DNA of 64,000 nt from Streptomyces sp. RKAG293 (GTDB lineage Bacteria; Actinomycetota; Actinomycetes; Streptomycetales; Streptomycetaceae), in the NCBI RefSeq assembly GCF_023701745.1, contig NZ_JAJOZB010000001.1:7425001-7489000 (forward strand), read 5' to 3'. Of the stretch, positions 45,635 through 54,162 are shown one piece after another. The notes under the pieces are model-generated. The model was given only the letters and a program-made list of their open reading frames with translations. It did not search any database and was not told the DNA's origin. The first letter of the stretch is position 1. The number at the start of each line of letters is the position of its first letter. The position numbers and the translations under genes are program-made.

Positions 45635-46551
45635 GGCGTCTCCGATGCGGCGCGGGGATCGATGGCGGTCCTGATGAGGTCGACCAGCAGGTTCGCCGTC
45701 ACGACCAGAGTCGCGGCGACGATCACCGTGCCGGTGAGCAGCGGACGGTCGAGGGCGGCGAACGCCTCGGTCTGCATCTGGCCGATGCCGGGCCAGCCGA
45801 AGATCGTCTCGACGAAGACGACACCGGAGAGGAAGACCGCCACGTCCATGCCGAGCAGGGTCAGCACCGGCGACGCGGTGTTGCGCAGCACATGGCGGAC
45901 GACGATGCGCCGGCGGCTGAGTCCCTTGGCCACGGCCGTGCGGACGTAGGCGGAGGAGAGGGCCTCGCGGGTGCTGTCGCGGACGACGTTCGCGTAGTAG
46001 GGGGCGCCCAGGATTCCGAGCGTCAGCGCCGGGAGCACGATCTGTGGCGCGCCGGTGCCGCCGTCGATCGGGAAGATCGGCACCTGGTAGCCGAAGAGGA
46101 GCAGCAGCAGGAAGCCCAGCGAGAACACCGGCATCGACAGCAGGCCGACGTTGACGGTCACCAGCAGCCAGCTGCGCCGGGGCCGCAGGGCCTCCCACAG
46201 TCCCCACAGGCCGCCCAGGACGAGCTCGACCAGGAGCGCGGCGGCGGCGAGGACCGCGGTGGCGGGAAGCCGTTCGAGGATCAGGGAGAGGACCGGGCGC
46301 TTGTTGGAGTAGGAGGTGCCCAGGTCGCCGGTGGCCACCGAAGTGAGGTAGTGGCCGAGTTGGGACCAGAGCGGGGTGTCGAGGCGGAGCCGGTCGCGGA
46401 TCTCGGCGAGGACCTCCGGGCTGGCCTTCGGCCCGGCGATGCTGCGGGCGGGGTCGCCGGGGACGACGTACTGCAGGACGAAGGTGAGCAGGACCACCGC
46501 CGTGACGGTGAGCAGGCCCAGCAGGATGCGTATGCCTATGCGTCGAGCCAT
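45631..46551 (-). CDS. Dipeptide/oligopeptide ABC transporter permease (DppB type)
   Basis: A 306-residue permease with six predicted helices, starting RIGIRILLGLLTVTAVVLLTFVL. It has the family marker PGDPAR, LDTPLWSQLGHYLTS, and the EAA-like loop STREALSSAYVRTAVAKGLSRRRIVVRHVLRN. Its start lies 16 bp inside the 3' end of the DppC-type gene. Confidence 0.94.
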   Translation of the reverse strand: MARRIGIRILLGLLTVTAVVLLTFVLQYVVPGDPARSIAGPKASPEVLAEIRDRLRLDTPLWSQLGHYLTSVATGDLGTSYSNKRPVLSLILERLPATAVLAAAALLVELVLGGLWGLWEALRPRRSWLLVTVNVGLLSMPVFSLGFLLLLLFGYQVPIFPIDGGTGAPQIVLPALTLGILGAPYYANVVRDSTREALSSAYVRTAVAKGLSRRRIVVRHVLRNTASPVLTLLGMDVAVFLSGVVFVETIFGWPGIGQMQTEAFAALDRPLLTGTVIVAATLVVTANLLVDLIRTAIDPRAASETP

Positions 46552-47480
46552 GAGCGTCGCTCCGAGAGTGGGTTGCGGCGGTTGAGCCCCTCGGCGATCA
46601 GAACGAACGTCAGGACCGTCGCGATGACGAGGACGAGGGGGACGAACAGGGTGTGCGGGGCGTAGGTCATGCTGTCGGAGCCGTCGGCGAGCATGTTGCC
46701 GAGCTCCGGGGTCGGCGGCTGGATGCCGGCGCCCAGGTACGACAGGCCCGCTCCGACGACCACGACGGCAGCCCCGTTGAGTGCCGCGACGTTGAGCAGG
46801 ATGGTGGACAGGTGCGGCAGCACGTGGCGGCGCAGTGTGGTGTGCCGGCTCACCCCGTGGGCGAGAGCTGCCTCGACGTACCCGCGGCTGCGCAGCCGCA
46901 CCGTCTCGCCGTGGACCAGTCGCGCGGTCCAGGCCCAGTACAGGGCGGTGACGACGATGATGATGCCGGTGGTGCCGCGACCGACGATGCTCGCCAGCGC
47001 CAGGCCGGACAGCACCGTGGGAATGGACAGGAAGACGTCGACGAGGCGCATCAGGCCCTGCTCGATCCAGCCCCGGTAGAAGCCGGCGACGAGTCCGACC
47101 AGGGCGCCCAGGCCGACGGAGGTGATGTTGGCGATCAGGGCGATCGTCAAAGTGGCCCGCAGCCCGTACAGCGTCCGGGCGAGCATGTCGCGGCCGATCG
47201 CGTCGGTGCCCAGTGGGTGGCCGGGCGCACCGAGGCCGCTGGGCAGGCCGTTGGCGGTGAGGCTGTCGGTGTGGATCGTGTAGGGCGATCCGGCCAGCGG
47301 GGCGAGCAGTGCCAGCAGGCACAGCGCACCGAGCAGGCACAGGCCGGTGAGCCACAGCCGGCTCCCCTTCACCCGGGCGGTGCGGGGCGCGGCGGACGTG
47401 GCCCCTGGAGCGCCGCCGTGTCCGGGAGGGAGTGCCCCGGTGCGGGCGGGCGGCTGCGTGCGGATCGGAAGAGTGCTCAT
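46536..47480 (-). CDS. Dipeptide/oligopeptide ABC transporter permease (DppC type)
   Basis: A 314-residue permease with a cytoplasmic Pro/Arg/Gly-rich start, the first helix WLTGLCLLGALCLLALLAPLAG, the marker HPLGTDAIGRDMLARTLYG and the EAA loop RSRGYVEAALAHGVSRHTTLRRHVLPH. ATG 47480 overlaps the binding-protein stop by ATGA and is preferred to the GTG at 47492. Confidence 0.94.
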   Translation of the reverse strand: MSTLPIRTQPPARTGALPPGHGGAPGATSAAPRTARVKGSRLWLTGLCLLGALCLLALLAPLAGSPYTIHTDSLTANGLPSGLGAPGHPLGTDAIGRDMLARTLYGLRATLTIALIANITSVGLGALVGLVAGFYRGWIEQGLMRLVDVFLSIPTVLSGLALASIVGRGTTGIIIVVTALYWAWTARLVHGETVRLRSRGYVEAALAHGVSRHTTLRRHVLPHLSTILLNVAALNGAAVVVVGAGLSYLGAGIQPPTPELGNMLADGSDSMTYAPHTLFVPLVLVIATVLTFVLIAEGLNRRNPLSERRSWLDA

Positions 47481-49153
47481 CGTTTCACCCACAGCCGGTC
47501 GTAGTAGGTGCCGGTCTCACCGCGCATCTGGTAATTGCGGATCTCCGGCGCGCGTGCGGCGAGGAAGTTCATGCTCCCGACGAAGACTCCGGACGCGTCG
47601 CGGACGAGTTCGTCCTCGACCTCGGCGAGGAGCGAGTTGGCGGCCTCCACGGAGCGCGCCTTCCGCGCTTTGACGGTGAGCGCGTCCACGCGGGGGTTCG
47701 CGTACCCGCCGTAGTTGTAGGCGGCGTCCGAGGTGAAGATGGAGGAGACGAGTTCGAGGGCGCTGTTCAGGGTGATGTACAGGTGCGAACCGTAGAGATC
47801 GCCCTCGCCCTTGGACGTGGCCAGCTCGAAGGCGGGCTGGCTCATGGCGTTCAGGCTGATCTCCACGCCCACCGCCTCGAACTGCTGCTGGAGGACCTGC
47901 CCGAGCAGCGGCCAGGGATCCTGGGTGCCGTGCAGGAAGTTCAGCCGGAGCTTGCTGATCCCCGCCTCCCGGAGCAGGGCGCGGGCCCGTTCCGGATCGT
48001 GGGTGTACGGCTTCGCCGTGCGCCGGTAGCGGTCCAGCTTCTTCGGGAAGGGCGAGCCCCACGGGTCCGCCAGGCCGAAGGTGAGCCGCATGAGCTGCTC
48101 CCTGTCGACCGCCCAGTTCAGGGCCTGCCGGACGCGCGGGTCGCGCAGTTCCCTGCGCTTGAGGTTGACCGAGAGCCACTGCGTTCCGTTGACCGGGACG
48201 GGTTGCACGAAACGCTCGCGCATCGACGCGTCGGCGGTGAATCTGGCCGCCTGGCTGGCCACCAGCCCCTCACCGAGCACGTCGACCCTGCCCCCGATGA
48301 TCTGCAGCGTCTGCAGGGGGTAGCCGATGCCCCACCGGTACTCCAGGGTGTCGATGATCGGGGTGCCGGGCCAGAAGTACCGGTCGAAGGGCTCGAAGAC
48401 CGCTCGCCGGGCCTTGCTGTCGTAGCGGGTGATGCGCATCGGGCCGCTGCCGACCGGGGTGCGGCCGAACTCGGCGCCGAGGCGGCGGACCTCCTCACCC
48501 GGGAGGGCGGCGGTGTACGGCATGCACAGCAGCGCGGGAAAGAGCACGTCGGGCTCGGTGAGCTGGACCCGCAGGGTGTGGGGGTCCGGGGCGCTGAGCC
48601 CGCGGATCTGCTGGGCCTTCTTGCCGTTGACCGCCTCGGCGCCCTCGATCCCGAAGAGGTAGCTCGACGCCCAGGAGGCGAGCTCGGGGTCCATCAGCCG
48701 CGTCCAGGTGTAGATGTAGTCCGCGGCGACCACCGGACGGCCGTTGTGGAAGAGCACGTCCGCTCGCAGCGGGATGGTGTACACCCTGCCGTCGGCGGAC
48801 ACCTCCGGCGGTCCGGCCGCGGCGTGCGGGGCGGGACCGCCGTACTGGCCGGCGAACTGGTAGAGCGGGGCGTACAGCACCGTCGAGATGGCCTCCCAGC
48901 TGTGCAGGTCCCAGCCGACCGCCGGATCGTAGGACTGCGCCTCGTCCGACCAGGCCGTGATCACCTTGCCGCCGCGCCGCGCACCGGCCGGATCGCCCGG
49001 TCCCGGCGCCCACCGCCGCACGTCGGCCGGGATCCTCGCGGAGGCGGGCGGGGTCGGATCGCCGCCGCAGCCGCTCAGCAGTGCGGTGGCGGCTCCTGCG
49101 GCTCCGGCGGCCAGGACCAGCCGCCGGGTCGGTTCGTCGTGTGGTCCGGCCAT
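47477..49153 (-). CDS. Dipeptide/oligopeptide ABC transporter substrate-binding lipoprotein
   Basis: A 558-residue family-5 solute-binding protein. The leader has a twin Arg (TRRLVLAAGAAG) and lipobox LSGC (Cys29), so export may be by Tat before lipidation. It shows the usual YTWTRLMDPELAS, then RYFWPGTPIIDTLEYRWG and DPRVRQALNWAVDREQLM. GAGAGGA lies 5 nt before the ATG. It is the second gene after the aldehyde dehydrogenase (32-bp gap), so transport and aldehyde oxidation are co-expressed. Ligands are probably short or modified peptides, but could be other cationic solutes. Confidence 0.92.
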   Translation of the reverse strand: MAGPHDEPTRRLVLAAGAAGAATALLSGCGGDPTPPASARIPADVRRWAPGPGDPAGARRGGKVITAWSDEAQSYDPAVGWDLHSWEAISTVLYAPLYQFAGQYGGPAPHAAAGPPEVSADGRVYTIPLRADVLFHNGRPVVAADYIYTWTRLMDPELASWASSYLFGIEGAEAVNGKKAQQIRGLSAPDPHTLRVQLTEPDVLFPALLCMPYTAALPGEEVRRLGAEFGRTPVGSGPMRITRYDSKARRAVFEPFDRYFWPGTPIIDTLEYRWGIGYPLQTLQIIGGRVDVLGEGLVASQAARFTADASMRERFVQPVPVNGTQWLSVNLKRRELRDPRVRQALNWAVDREQLMRLTFGLADPWGSPFPKKLDRYRRTAKPYTHDPERARALLREAGISKLRLNFLHGTQDPWPLLGQVLQQQFEAVGVEISLNAMSQPAFELATSKGEGDLYGSHLYITLNSALELVSSIFTSDAAYNYGGYANPRVDALTVKARKARSVEAANSLLAEVEDELVRDASGVFVGSMNFLAARAPEIRNYQMRGETGTYYDRLWVKR

Positions 49154-49185
49154 GGGTGTCCTCTCGTGGAACCGAGCCGATTCCG

Positions 49186-50697
49186 TCACCATTGGATGGT
49201 CTTCGTCTCCGTGAATTCGTGCAGGCCCGCCGTACCCAGTTCGCGGCCGATCCCGGACTGCTTGTAGCCGCCGGTGGGGGCGAGCACGTTGAACTGCCCG
49301 GAATTCACGGTCACCAGCCCGGCCCGGATCTGCCGGGCGAACCGCTCCGCGCGGAGCCGGTCCGTGCACCACACGGCTCCCGCGAGTCCGTAGATCGAGT
49401 CGTTGGCGATCCGGACCGCCTCCTGTTCGTCCCGGTAGCGCAGGAAGCACACCACCGGGCCGAAGATCTCCTCACGGGCGATCACCATGTCGTTGGTGAC
49501 GTCGGCGAAGACCGTGGGGAGGATCCAGTGGCCCGCGCCCAGGCCGGCGGGCGTACGGTCCGGCGGCGGCTTGCCGCCGATCACCAGGCGGGCCCCTTCC
49601 GCCACCCCCTGCTCGATGTGGGCCAGTACACCGGCGTACTGCCGGGGGGTGGCGACCGGGCCGAGATGGTCACCGGCGACAGCCGGGTCGCCGAGTTCCC
49701 AGCGCCCGGCCTCCTCGGCGGCGAGGGCGACCGCCCGGTCGTACACCGCGTCGGGAACCAGCACGCGGCTGCAGGCGGTGCAGGTCTGCCCCGAGTTGTA
49801 GAAGGCGTCGGAGAGCGCCATCCGTACCGCGCCCTCGAGGTCCTGGACCGTCGTGCCGTCCGGTTCGTCGACGAGGATCACCCGGGCGGACTTCCCGCCG
49901 AGCTCCAGACCGACGCGCTTGACGGTGCCCGCCGCGGACGCGGCGACCGAACGGCCCGCCCCGGTGGACCCGGTGAACGACACCGCGTCGACGTCGGAGT
50001 GGGAGGAGAGCGCCGCTCCCACCACCGCCCCCGACCCGGTGACGAGGTTGAACACCCCGCCGGGCACGCCGAGCGCGGGACAGGCCTCGGCGAAGATCCC
50101 GGCGAGGAGGAAGGCGTTCAGCGGAGCGTCGCAGCTCGGCTTGAGGACGACCGTGCAACCGGCGGCCAGCGCCGCGGCGACCTTGGCCGCGATGAGGTAG
50201 AGCGGGTAGTTCCACGGGGTGATGGCGGCGACGACGCCCACCGGCTCCTGGACGATCTGGGACGTTCCGATGCGCTGTTCCCACGCGTGGTCGGCGAGGA
50301 GGTCGGCGTAGGACTGGAACACCTCGGCCGCCAGCCGCGTCTGCACGTGCAGGGCGTTGTCGACCGGGGCACCCATCTCGGCGCTGATCACCGCGGCGAA
50401 CTCCGCCTCGCGGTCCAGAATCCCCCTGGCCACCGCAGCGAGCAGCTCCCGCCGGGTACCGGCGTCCGCCGCGGACCACGCCGGGAACGCCGCACGGGCG
50501 GCGGCCACCGCCGCGGACACGTCCTCCGGCGTACCCTGCGGTACGCGGCCCACCGCCTCGCGGCCGGTCGGGTCGGCCACCACCGTGTGCGGCCCGCCGG
50601 GCCCGCAGGCGGGGGGCTGCCACGCACCGCCGATCCAGAAGTGCCGACGCTCGGTGTCGAGGCGGCTTCTGATGTGGTGGGTGACCGGATGACCCAT
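49186..50697 (-). CDS. NAD(P)-dependent aldehyde dehydrogenase
   Basis: A 503-residue ALDH-superfamily enzyme that oxidises an aldehyde to its acid. Motifs are ITPWNYPLYLIAAKV, VLKPSCDAPL, FTGSTGAGRSV, the general-base Glu in LELGGKSA (Glu265), the nucleophile Cys in NSGQTCTACSR (Cys306) and EEIFGPVV. GAGGAG lies 8 nt before the ATG at 50697. It is the first gene of a six-gene operon with the peptide importer and has two TetR-type palindromes upstream. It would oxidise the aldehyde made by the ThDP decarboxylase in the proposed route. Confidence 0.93.
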   Translation of the reverse strand: MGHPVTHHIRSRLDTERRHFWIGGAWQPPACGPGGPHTVVADPTGREAVGRVPQGTPEDVSAAVAAARAAFPAWSAADAGTRRELLAAVARGILDREAEFAAVISAEMGAPVDNALHVQTRLAAEVFQSYADLLADHAWEQRIGTSQIVQEPVGVVAAITPWNYPLYLIAAKVAAALAAGCTVVLKPSCDAPLNAFLLAGIFAEACPALGVPGGVFNLVTGSGAVVGAALSSHSDVDAVSFTGSTGAGRSVAASAAGTVKRVGLELGGKSARVILVDEPDGTTVQDLEGAVRMALSDAFYNSGQTCTACSRVLVPDAVYDRAVALAAEEAGRWELGDPAVAGDHLGPVATPRQYAGVLAHIEQGVAEGARLVIGGKPPPDRTPAGLGAGHWILPTVFADVTNDMVIAREEIFGPVVCFLRYRDEQEAVRIANDSIYGLAGAVWCTDRLRAERFARQIRAGLVTVNSGQFNVLAPTGGYKQSGIGRELGTAGLHEFTETKTIQW

Positions 50698-50794
50698 GGT
50701 CGTGCTCCTCAAAGGCGACTGGGGTTCGGTGGGCAGCCGCGCGCGGGGACCGAAAGGACGGCATACGCCTGGCTGGTTTCGAACGGTAGGCCGC

Positions 50795-50847
50795 TACTGA
50801 CTCGAGAGTCAATAGAGAGAGGCCAAATACTGACTCTGGAATCAGCA
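50795..50847. promoter_or_regulatory. Two TetR-type operators, sites 6 and 7
   Basis: TACTGACTC-GA-GAGTCAATA (50795-50814) has perfect 6-bp TGACTC/GAGTCA arms. A weaker copy, TACTGACTC-TGG-AATCAG, lies at 50828-50847. Read leftward, TTGACT in site 6 can be the -35 box of the aldehyde dehydrogenase operon. Confidence 0.7.
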
Positions 50848-51007
50848 TCTGAGGGCGCCGGGTGCTGTCGATCGGCGGGGCGAGGCCGATGCCGGATCCC
50901 GGGCGCGGGCGAGGCGGGCAGCGGTGACGCGCCGGGCGGTTCCATCCGAACGGCGCGGGCGACCCTCAGGCCCTTCCAACGTCAGTTCTACGCCCCCGCG
51001 CCGACTT

Positions 51008-51029
51008 AAACCCTAGGGAATCACCCTAA
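51008..51029 (-). promoter_or_regulatory. 22-bp motif, site 2
   Basis: An AAACCCTAGGGAATCACCCTAA-type sequence whose reverse complement matches 25360-25381 at 20 of 22 bases. It lies about 240 bp before the GH114 gene. Confidence 0.4.
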
Positions 51030-51091
51030 AACGCGCCACGGGGCGTCGGCGGCGCACCGCGCACCGCTGACGCGTACATCCATCGCGATCA

Positions 51092-51120
51092 TTGACTCGT
51101 CGCCGTCACGGCCCTTAACT
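51092..51120 (+). promoter_or_regulatory. Housekeeping-type promoter of GH114 gene 1
   Basis: TTGACT (51092-51097) and TTAACT (51115-51120) are separated by 17 bp. This implies an mRNA leader of roughly 145 nt before the ATG at 51273. Confidence 0.5.
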
Positions 51121-51272
51121 TCGGCGGCAAGCCAGAGGCTCAACCCCTCTGAGCTGAAGAGGTGTGCCCAGCCGGTAGCGGGTGTTTCTGTCCGAAGCCC
51201 GGCCCGAGTCGCCAGGATCCTTGACGGGTATTCCGAGGCGGGGACTCACTCACGATCTCCCGGAGATCACGT

Positions 51273-52994
51273 ATGTCCGTCGACTACGCCAACCCCATTC
51301 TGCGCAGATGCCTTTCGCTGGTCACTCTCGTGGCCATGGCATGCACGCTGCCCCTGTTCGCCGAGTCCGCTCAGGCGGCGGTGGCCAAGACGCTGCCACC
51401 CGTCGCAGGCGGCTTCGACTACCAGATCGGCGCTCCCTACGCGCCGGCGGCCGGAGTCAAGATCGTCAGCCGGGACCACGCGGCGAACCCCGTGCCCAAC
51501 CTGTACAACGTCTGCTACATCAACGCGTTCCAGACGCAGCCCGGTGCGAGTGGCGACTGGGCCGAGAACCTCATGCTCCACACCACGCCGAACGGTCCGA
51601 AGGTGGAGGACCCCGACTGGCCGGGGGAGTACATGCTCGACGTACGCACCCCGGCCAATCGTGCGGCGATCCTCGAGCAGGTCAAGGTGTGGATCAATGA
51701 GTGCGCCGCGAAGGGCTTCGACGCGATCGAGCCGGACAACTACGACCACTACACCCGGTCCGACGGCCTGATCGACCCGAAGGACTCCGAGGAGTACATG
51801 AAACTCCTCGTCCAGTACGCGCACTCGAAGAATCTGGCCATCGCGCAGAAGAACACCCTGGAACTCGCCGGCGATGCCGCTTCCCTCGGCCTGGACTTCG
51901 CCATCGTCGAAGAGTGCGGTGTCATCTGGCCCGGCAGCAGTACGCCGGAATGCCCCGAATACTATGCGGCGTTCGGCAACCGCATCATCGACATCGAGTA
52001 CACCGATGCGGGCATGGCCCGCGCCTGCAAGGCGTACTCCAGCGTGTTCAGCATCGTGCAGCGCGATGTGCAGGTCACCGCGGGCGGGACGCGTAAGACC
52101 TGCCCCGGTGGCGGTTCCACCGACACGCAGGCGCCGAGTGTTCCCTCGGGTCTGTCGGCGACCGGGTCCACCGGTAGCAGTGTGTCGTTGTCCTGGTCGG
52201 CTTCGACCGACAACGTGGGTGTCGCGGGGTATGACGTGTACCGCAACGGCACCAAGGTCGGCAGCGCGTCGGGTACTTCGTACACCGACTCGGGCCTGAC
52301 GGCGGCCACCACCTACCAGTACCAGGTGAAGGCGAGGGACGCGGCCGGCAACGTCTCGGCCGGATCGACCACCGTCAGCAAGGCGACGACGAGCAGTGCT
52401 TCCACCGACACGCAGGCGCCGAGTGTTCCCTCGGGTCTGTCGGCGACCGGGTCCACCGGTAGCAGTGTGTCGTTGTCCTGGTCGGCTTCGACCGACAACG
52501 TGGGTGTCGCGGGGTATGACGTGTACCGCAACGGCACCAAGGTCGGCAGCGCGTCGGGTACTTCGTACACCGACTCGGGCCTGACGGCGGCCACCACCTA
52601 CCAGTACCAGGTGAAGGCGAGGGACGCGGCCGGCAACGTCTCGGCCGGATCGACCACCGTCAGCAAGGCGACGACGAGCAGCAGCCCGCAGGGCGGTTGC
52701 ACCGCGACGCTCGTGGTGACCGACTCCTGGACCGGCGCCTTCGACGCCGAAGTCCGGGTGAAGAACACGGGCAGCGCGGCGACGCGCTCCTGGAAGGTCA
52801 CGTGGACCTGGCCCGGTAGCCAGAAGGTCACCGAGTCGTGGGACACCAAGCTCACGCAGAGCGGATCCGCCGTCACGGCGACCAACGACGCCTACAACGG
52901 CGTCATCGCCCCGGCCGGCACCAAGGCCCTGGGCCTCACGGCCTCCAGCAGTGTCCCGTCCGTCCTCCCCACGGTGACCTGCGCCGCGAGCTGA
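51273..52994 (+). CDS. Secreted GH114 endo-alpha-1,4-polygalactosaminidase with two FN3 and a CBM2
   Basis: A 573-residue exported enzyme. The signal peptide ends near SAQA (residue 35). Residues about 40-270 are the GH114 barrel: FDYQIGAPYAPAAGV, YNVCYINAFQTQ, KGFDAIEPDNYDHY (acidic residues at the expected catalytic strand), AIAQKNTLE and FAIVEECG. Two fibronectin-III modules follow (about 281-375 and 376-470), identical at DNA level. A C-terminal CBM2 has TDSWTGAFDAEV, WKVTWTWPG and TNDAYNGVI. GH114 founders cut alpha-1,4 galactosamine polymers; CBM2 usually targets cellulose or chitin, so the enzyme may act on fungal walls. GGAG lies 7 nt upstream of the ATG. Confidence 0.9.
   Translation: MSVDYANPILRRCLSLVTLVAMACTLPLFAESAQAAVAKTLPPVAGGFDYQIGAPYAPAAGVKIVSRDHAANPVPNLYNVCYINAFQTQPGASGDWAENLMLHTTPNGPKVEDPDWPGEYMLDVRTPANRAAILEQVKVWINECAAKGFDAIEPDNYDHYTRSDGLIDPKDSEEYMKLLVQYAHSKNLAIAQKNTLELAGDAASLGLDFAIVEECGVIWPGSSTPECPEYYAAFGNRIIDIEYTDAGMARACKAYSSVFSIVQRDVQVTAGGTRKTCPGGGSTDTQAPSVPSGLSATGSTGSSVSLSWSASTDNVGVAGYDVYRNGTKVGSASGTSYTDSGLTAATTYQYQVKARDAAGNVSAGSTTVSKATTSSASTDTQAPSVPSGLSATGSTGSSVSLSWSASTDNVGVAGYDVYRNGTKVGSASGTSYTDSGLTAATTYQYQVKARDAAGNVSAGSTTVSKATTSSSPQGGCTATLVVTDSWTGAFDAEVRVKNTGSAATRSWKVTWTWPGSQKVTESWDTKLTQSGSAVTATNDAYNGVIAPAGTKALGLTASSSVPSVLPTVTCAAS
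52115..52681 (+). repeat. Perfect 282-bp direct repeat encoding two FN3 domains
   Basis: Copies at 52115-52396 and 52400-52681 (period 285 bp, 95 codons) appear identical, including silent positions. It is in frame and so changes only domain number. Confidence 0.9.
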
Positions 52995-53024
52995 CCGGGT
53001 TTCATCCGGTGACCCAGGCTTCCT

Positions 53025-53064
53025 GGGACGGAACGGTGCAGAGCATCCGTCGCCGTTCCGTCCC
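53025..53064 (+). terminator. Terminator of GH114 gene 1
   Basis: GGGACGGAACGG and CCGTTCCGTCCC form a perfect 12-bp stem 30 bp after the stop codon. The MITE begins 6 bp later. Confidence 0.75.
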
Positions 53065-53069
53065 GGGAG

Positions 53070-53235
53070 CTAGGGCCTGTCGTCTGGATCTCCGCGGCGT
53101 CGCGGTGTCCAGCACGCACATCTGCCGCGTTGTCGTCGGTCGACGACGCTCCGCGTCGCCTCCCTCCTCCGCCTTGCAGCTGCACGCACCGGACACCGCT
53201 CCTTCCCCCACGGAGATCCAGACGACAGACCCTAG
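53070..53235. mobile_element. MITE-like element, copy 2 (166 bp)
   Basis: Identical over all 166 bases, and in the same orientation, to 2108-2273, with CTAG at both ends and 25-bp terminal inverted repeats. It is inserted directly behind the GH114 terminator. Confidence 0.8.
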
Positions 53236-54162
53236 GCCCGTTCGGTGAAGTGAGCGATCGTCACATGCCCATCGCCACAGTCGGCGTTGCGCACCACCAC
53301 GGTTGCCCGCACCCCGATGCGAGCATCTGGCGTGCACACTTCCGAGCGCGCTTCAACCGGCTCGATCGTGGTCGTCACGGGCGGTGACGCGACAGCGCGG
53401 CGCCGCGAACGGTCGCGTCGGCACAGCGCGGACCCTCGTCATCCGGGGCGGTGACAGGCGACGTTCCCACAGGCCACGGCTCTGTGGTGCGGCCGGGTCG
53501 CTCGCCGGTCACGGCGGCGGACCGGTGCGAATCGCCGTCTTCCGGTGGCCGGCAGGGCGGGTGCGTCACCGCGGTGGTGGACGTGGGAAGCGGCCGGGTG
53601 TCGCGCTCAGTAGCGAAGAGGGGAGGGGAGAACGGGACTGCGGCACACACTGCCTTGGCGGAGCGGAGGGCGACTCCTACGATGTGCGGGATCGCTCCCA
53701 CCCCCCGTGGTGGGAGATCGCCACAGCCTGTGCGGACTCCCCCCACTGTGTCCCCGGGCCGGTGGCGATGGAGTGGCGGCCGTTCCCCGAAGCGGTTCCC
53801 CCGATTGCTCGGGCCCCGGCCGCCCTCCCGGACCCTCTCAGCAGGCTGCGATGCACTCCCGCCACTCCCGCCACACCCGCCACTCCCGAACGACTGGACG
53901 AGAAATGAACCTCACCATGCGAGCCGCCGTCTTCGGTTGACCCGGCCGGCCGGGCGGTCACTCGAACAGCGCTCCCTTCCCATCCCGGCCCCACCCCGGA
54001 TCGGCCCCCCATTCGTGCCGTCGAGCGCCTGCTCACGGCGCCCGGAGCCCGGGGCGCGGGACAGAAGCCGGCCGTCGTCAACGGACGACGGCGTGCACCT
54101 GTGCCGCCGCACCGGACTCCGTTCACCCCCACCCACCGTCAAGCTCCCAATGGAGATCATTG
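53236..54162. other. Long intergenic region between the two GH114 genes
   Basis: About 930 bp with no recognisable gene; long open frames here look like high-GC shadows. Four CACTCCCGC-type 9-bp units lie at 53853-53888. A tiny ORF (53905-53940, 11 codons) could be a leader peptide but is unsupported. The promoter of GH114 gene 2 should lie in the right half. Confidence 0.5.

Larger units (their letters stand above)
50698..51272. other. Divergent regulatory region, 575 bp
   Basis: It separates the leftward aldehyde dehydrogenase operon from the rightward GH114 gene. It holds two operator-like palindromes, the 22-bp motif and a TTGACT/TTAACT promoter, listed separately. I see no gene. Confidence 0.6.
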
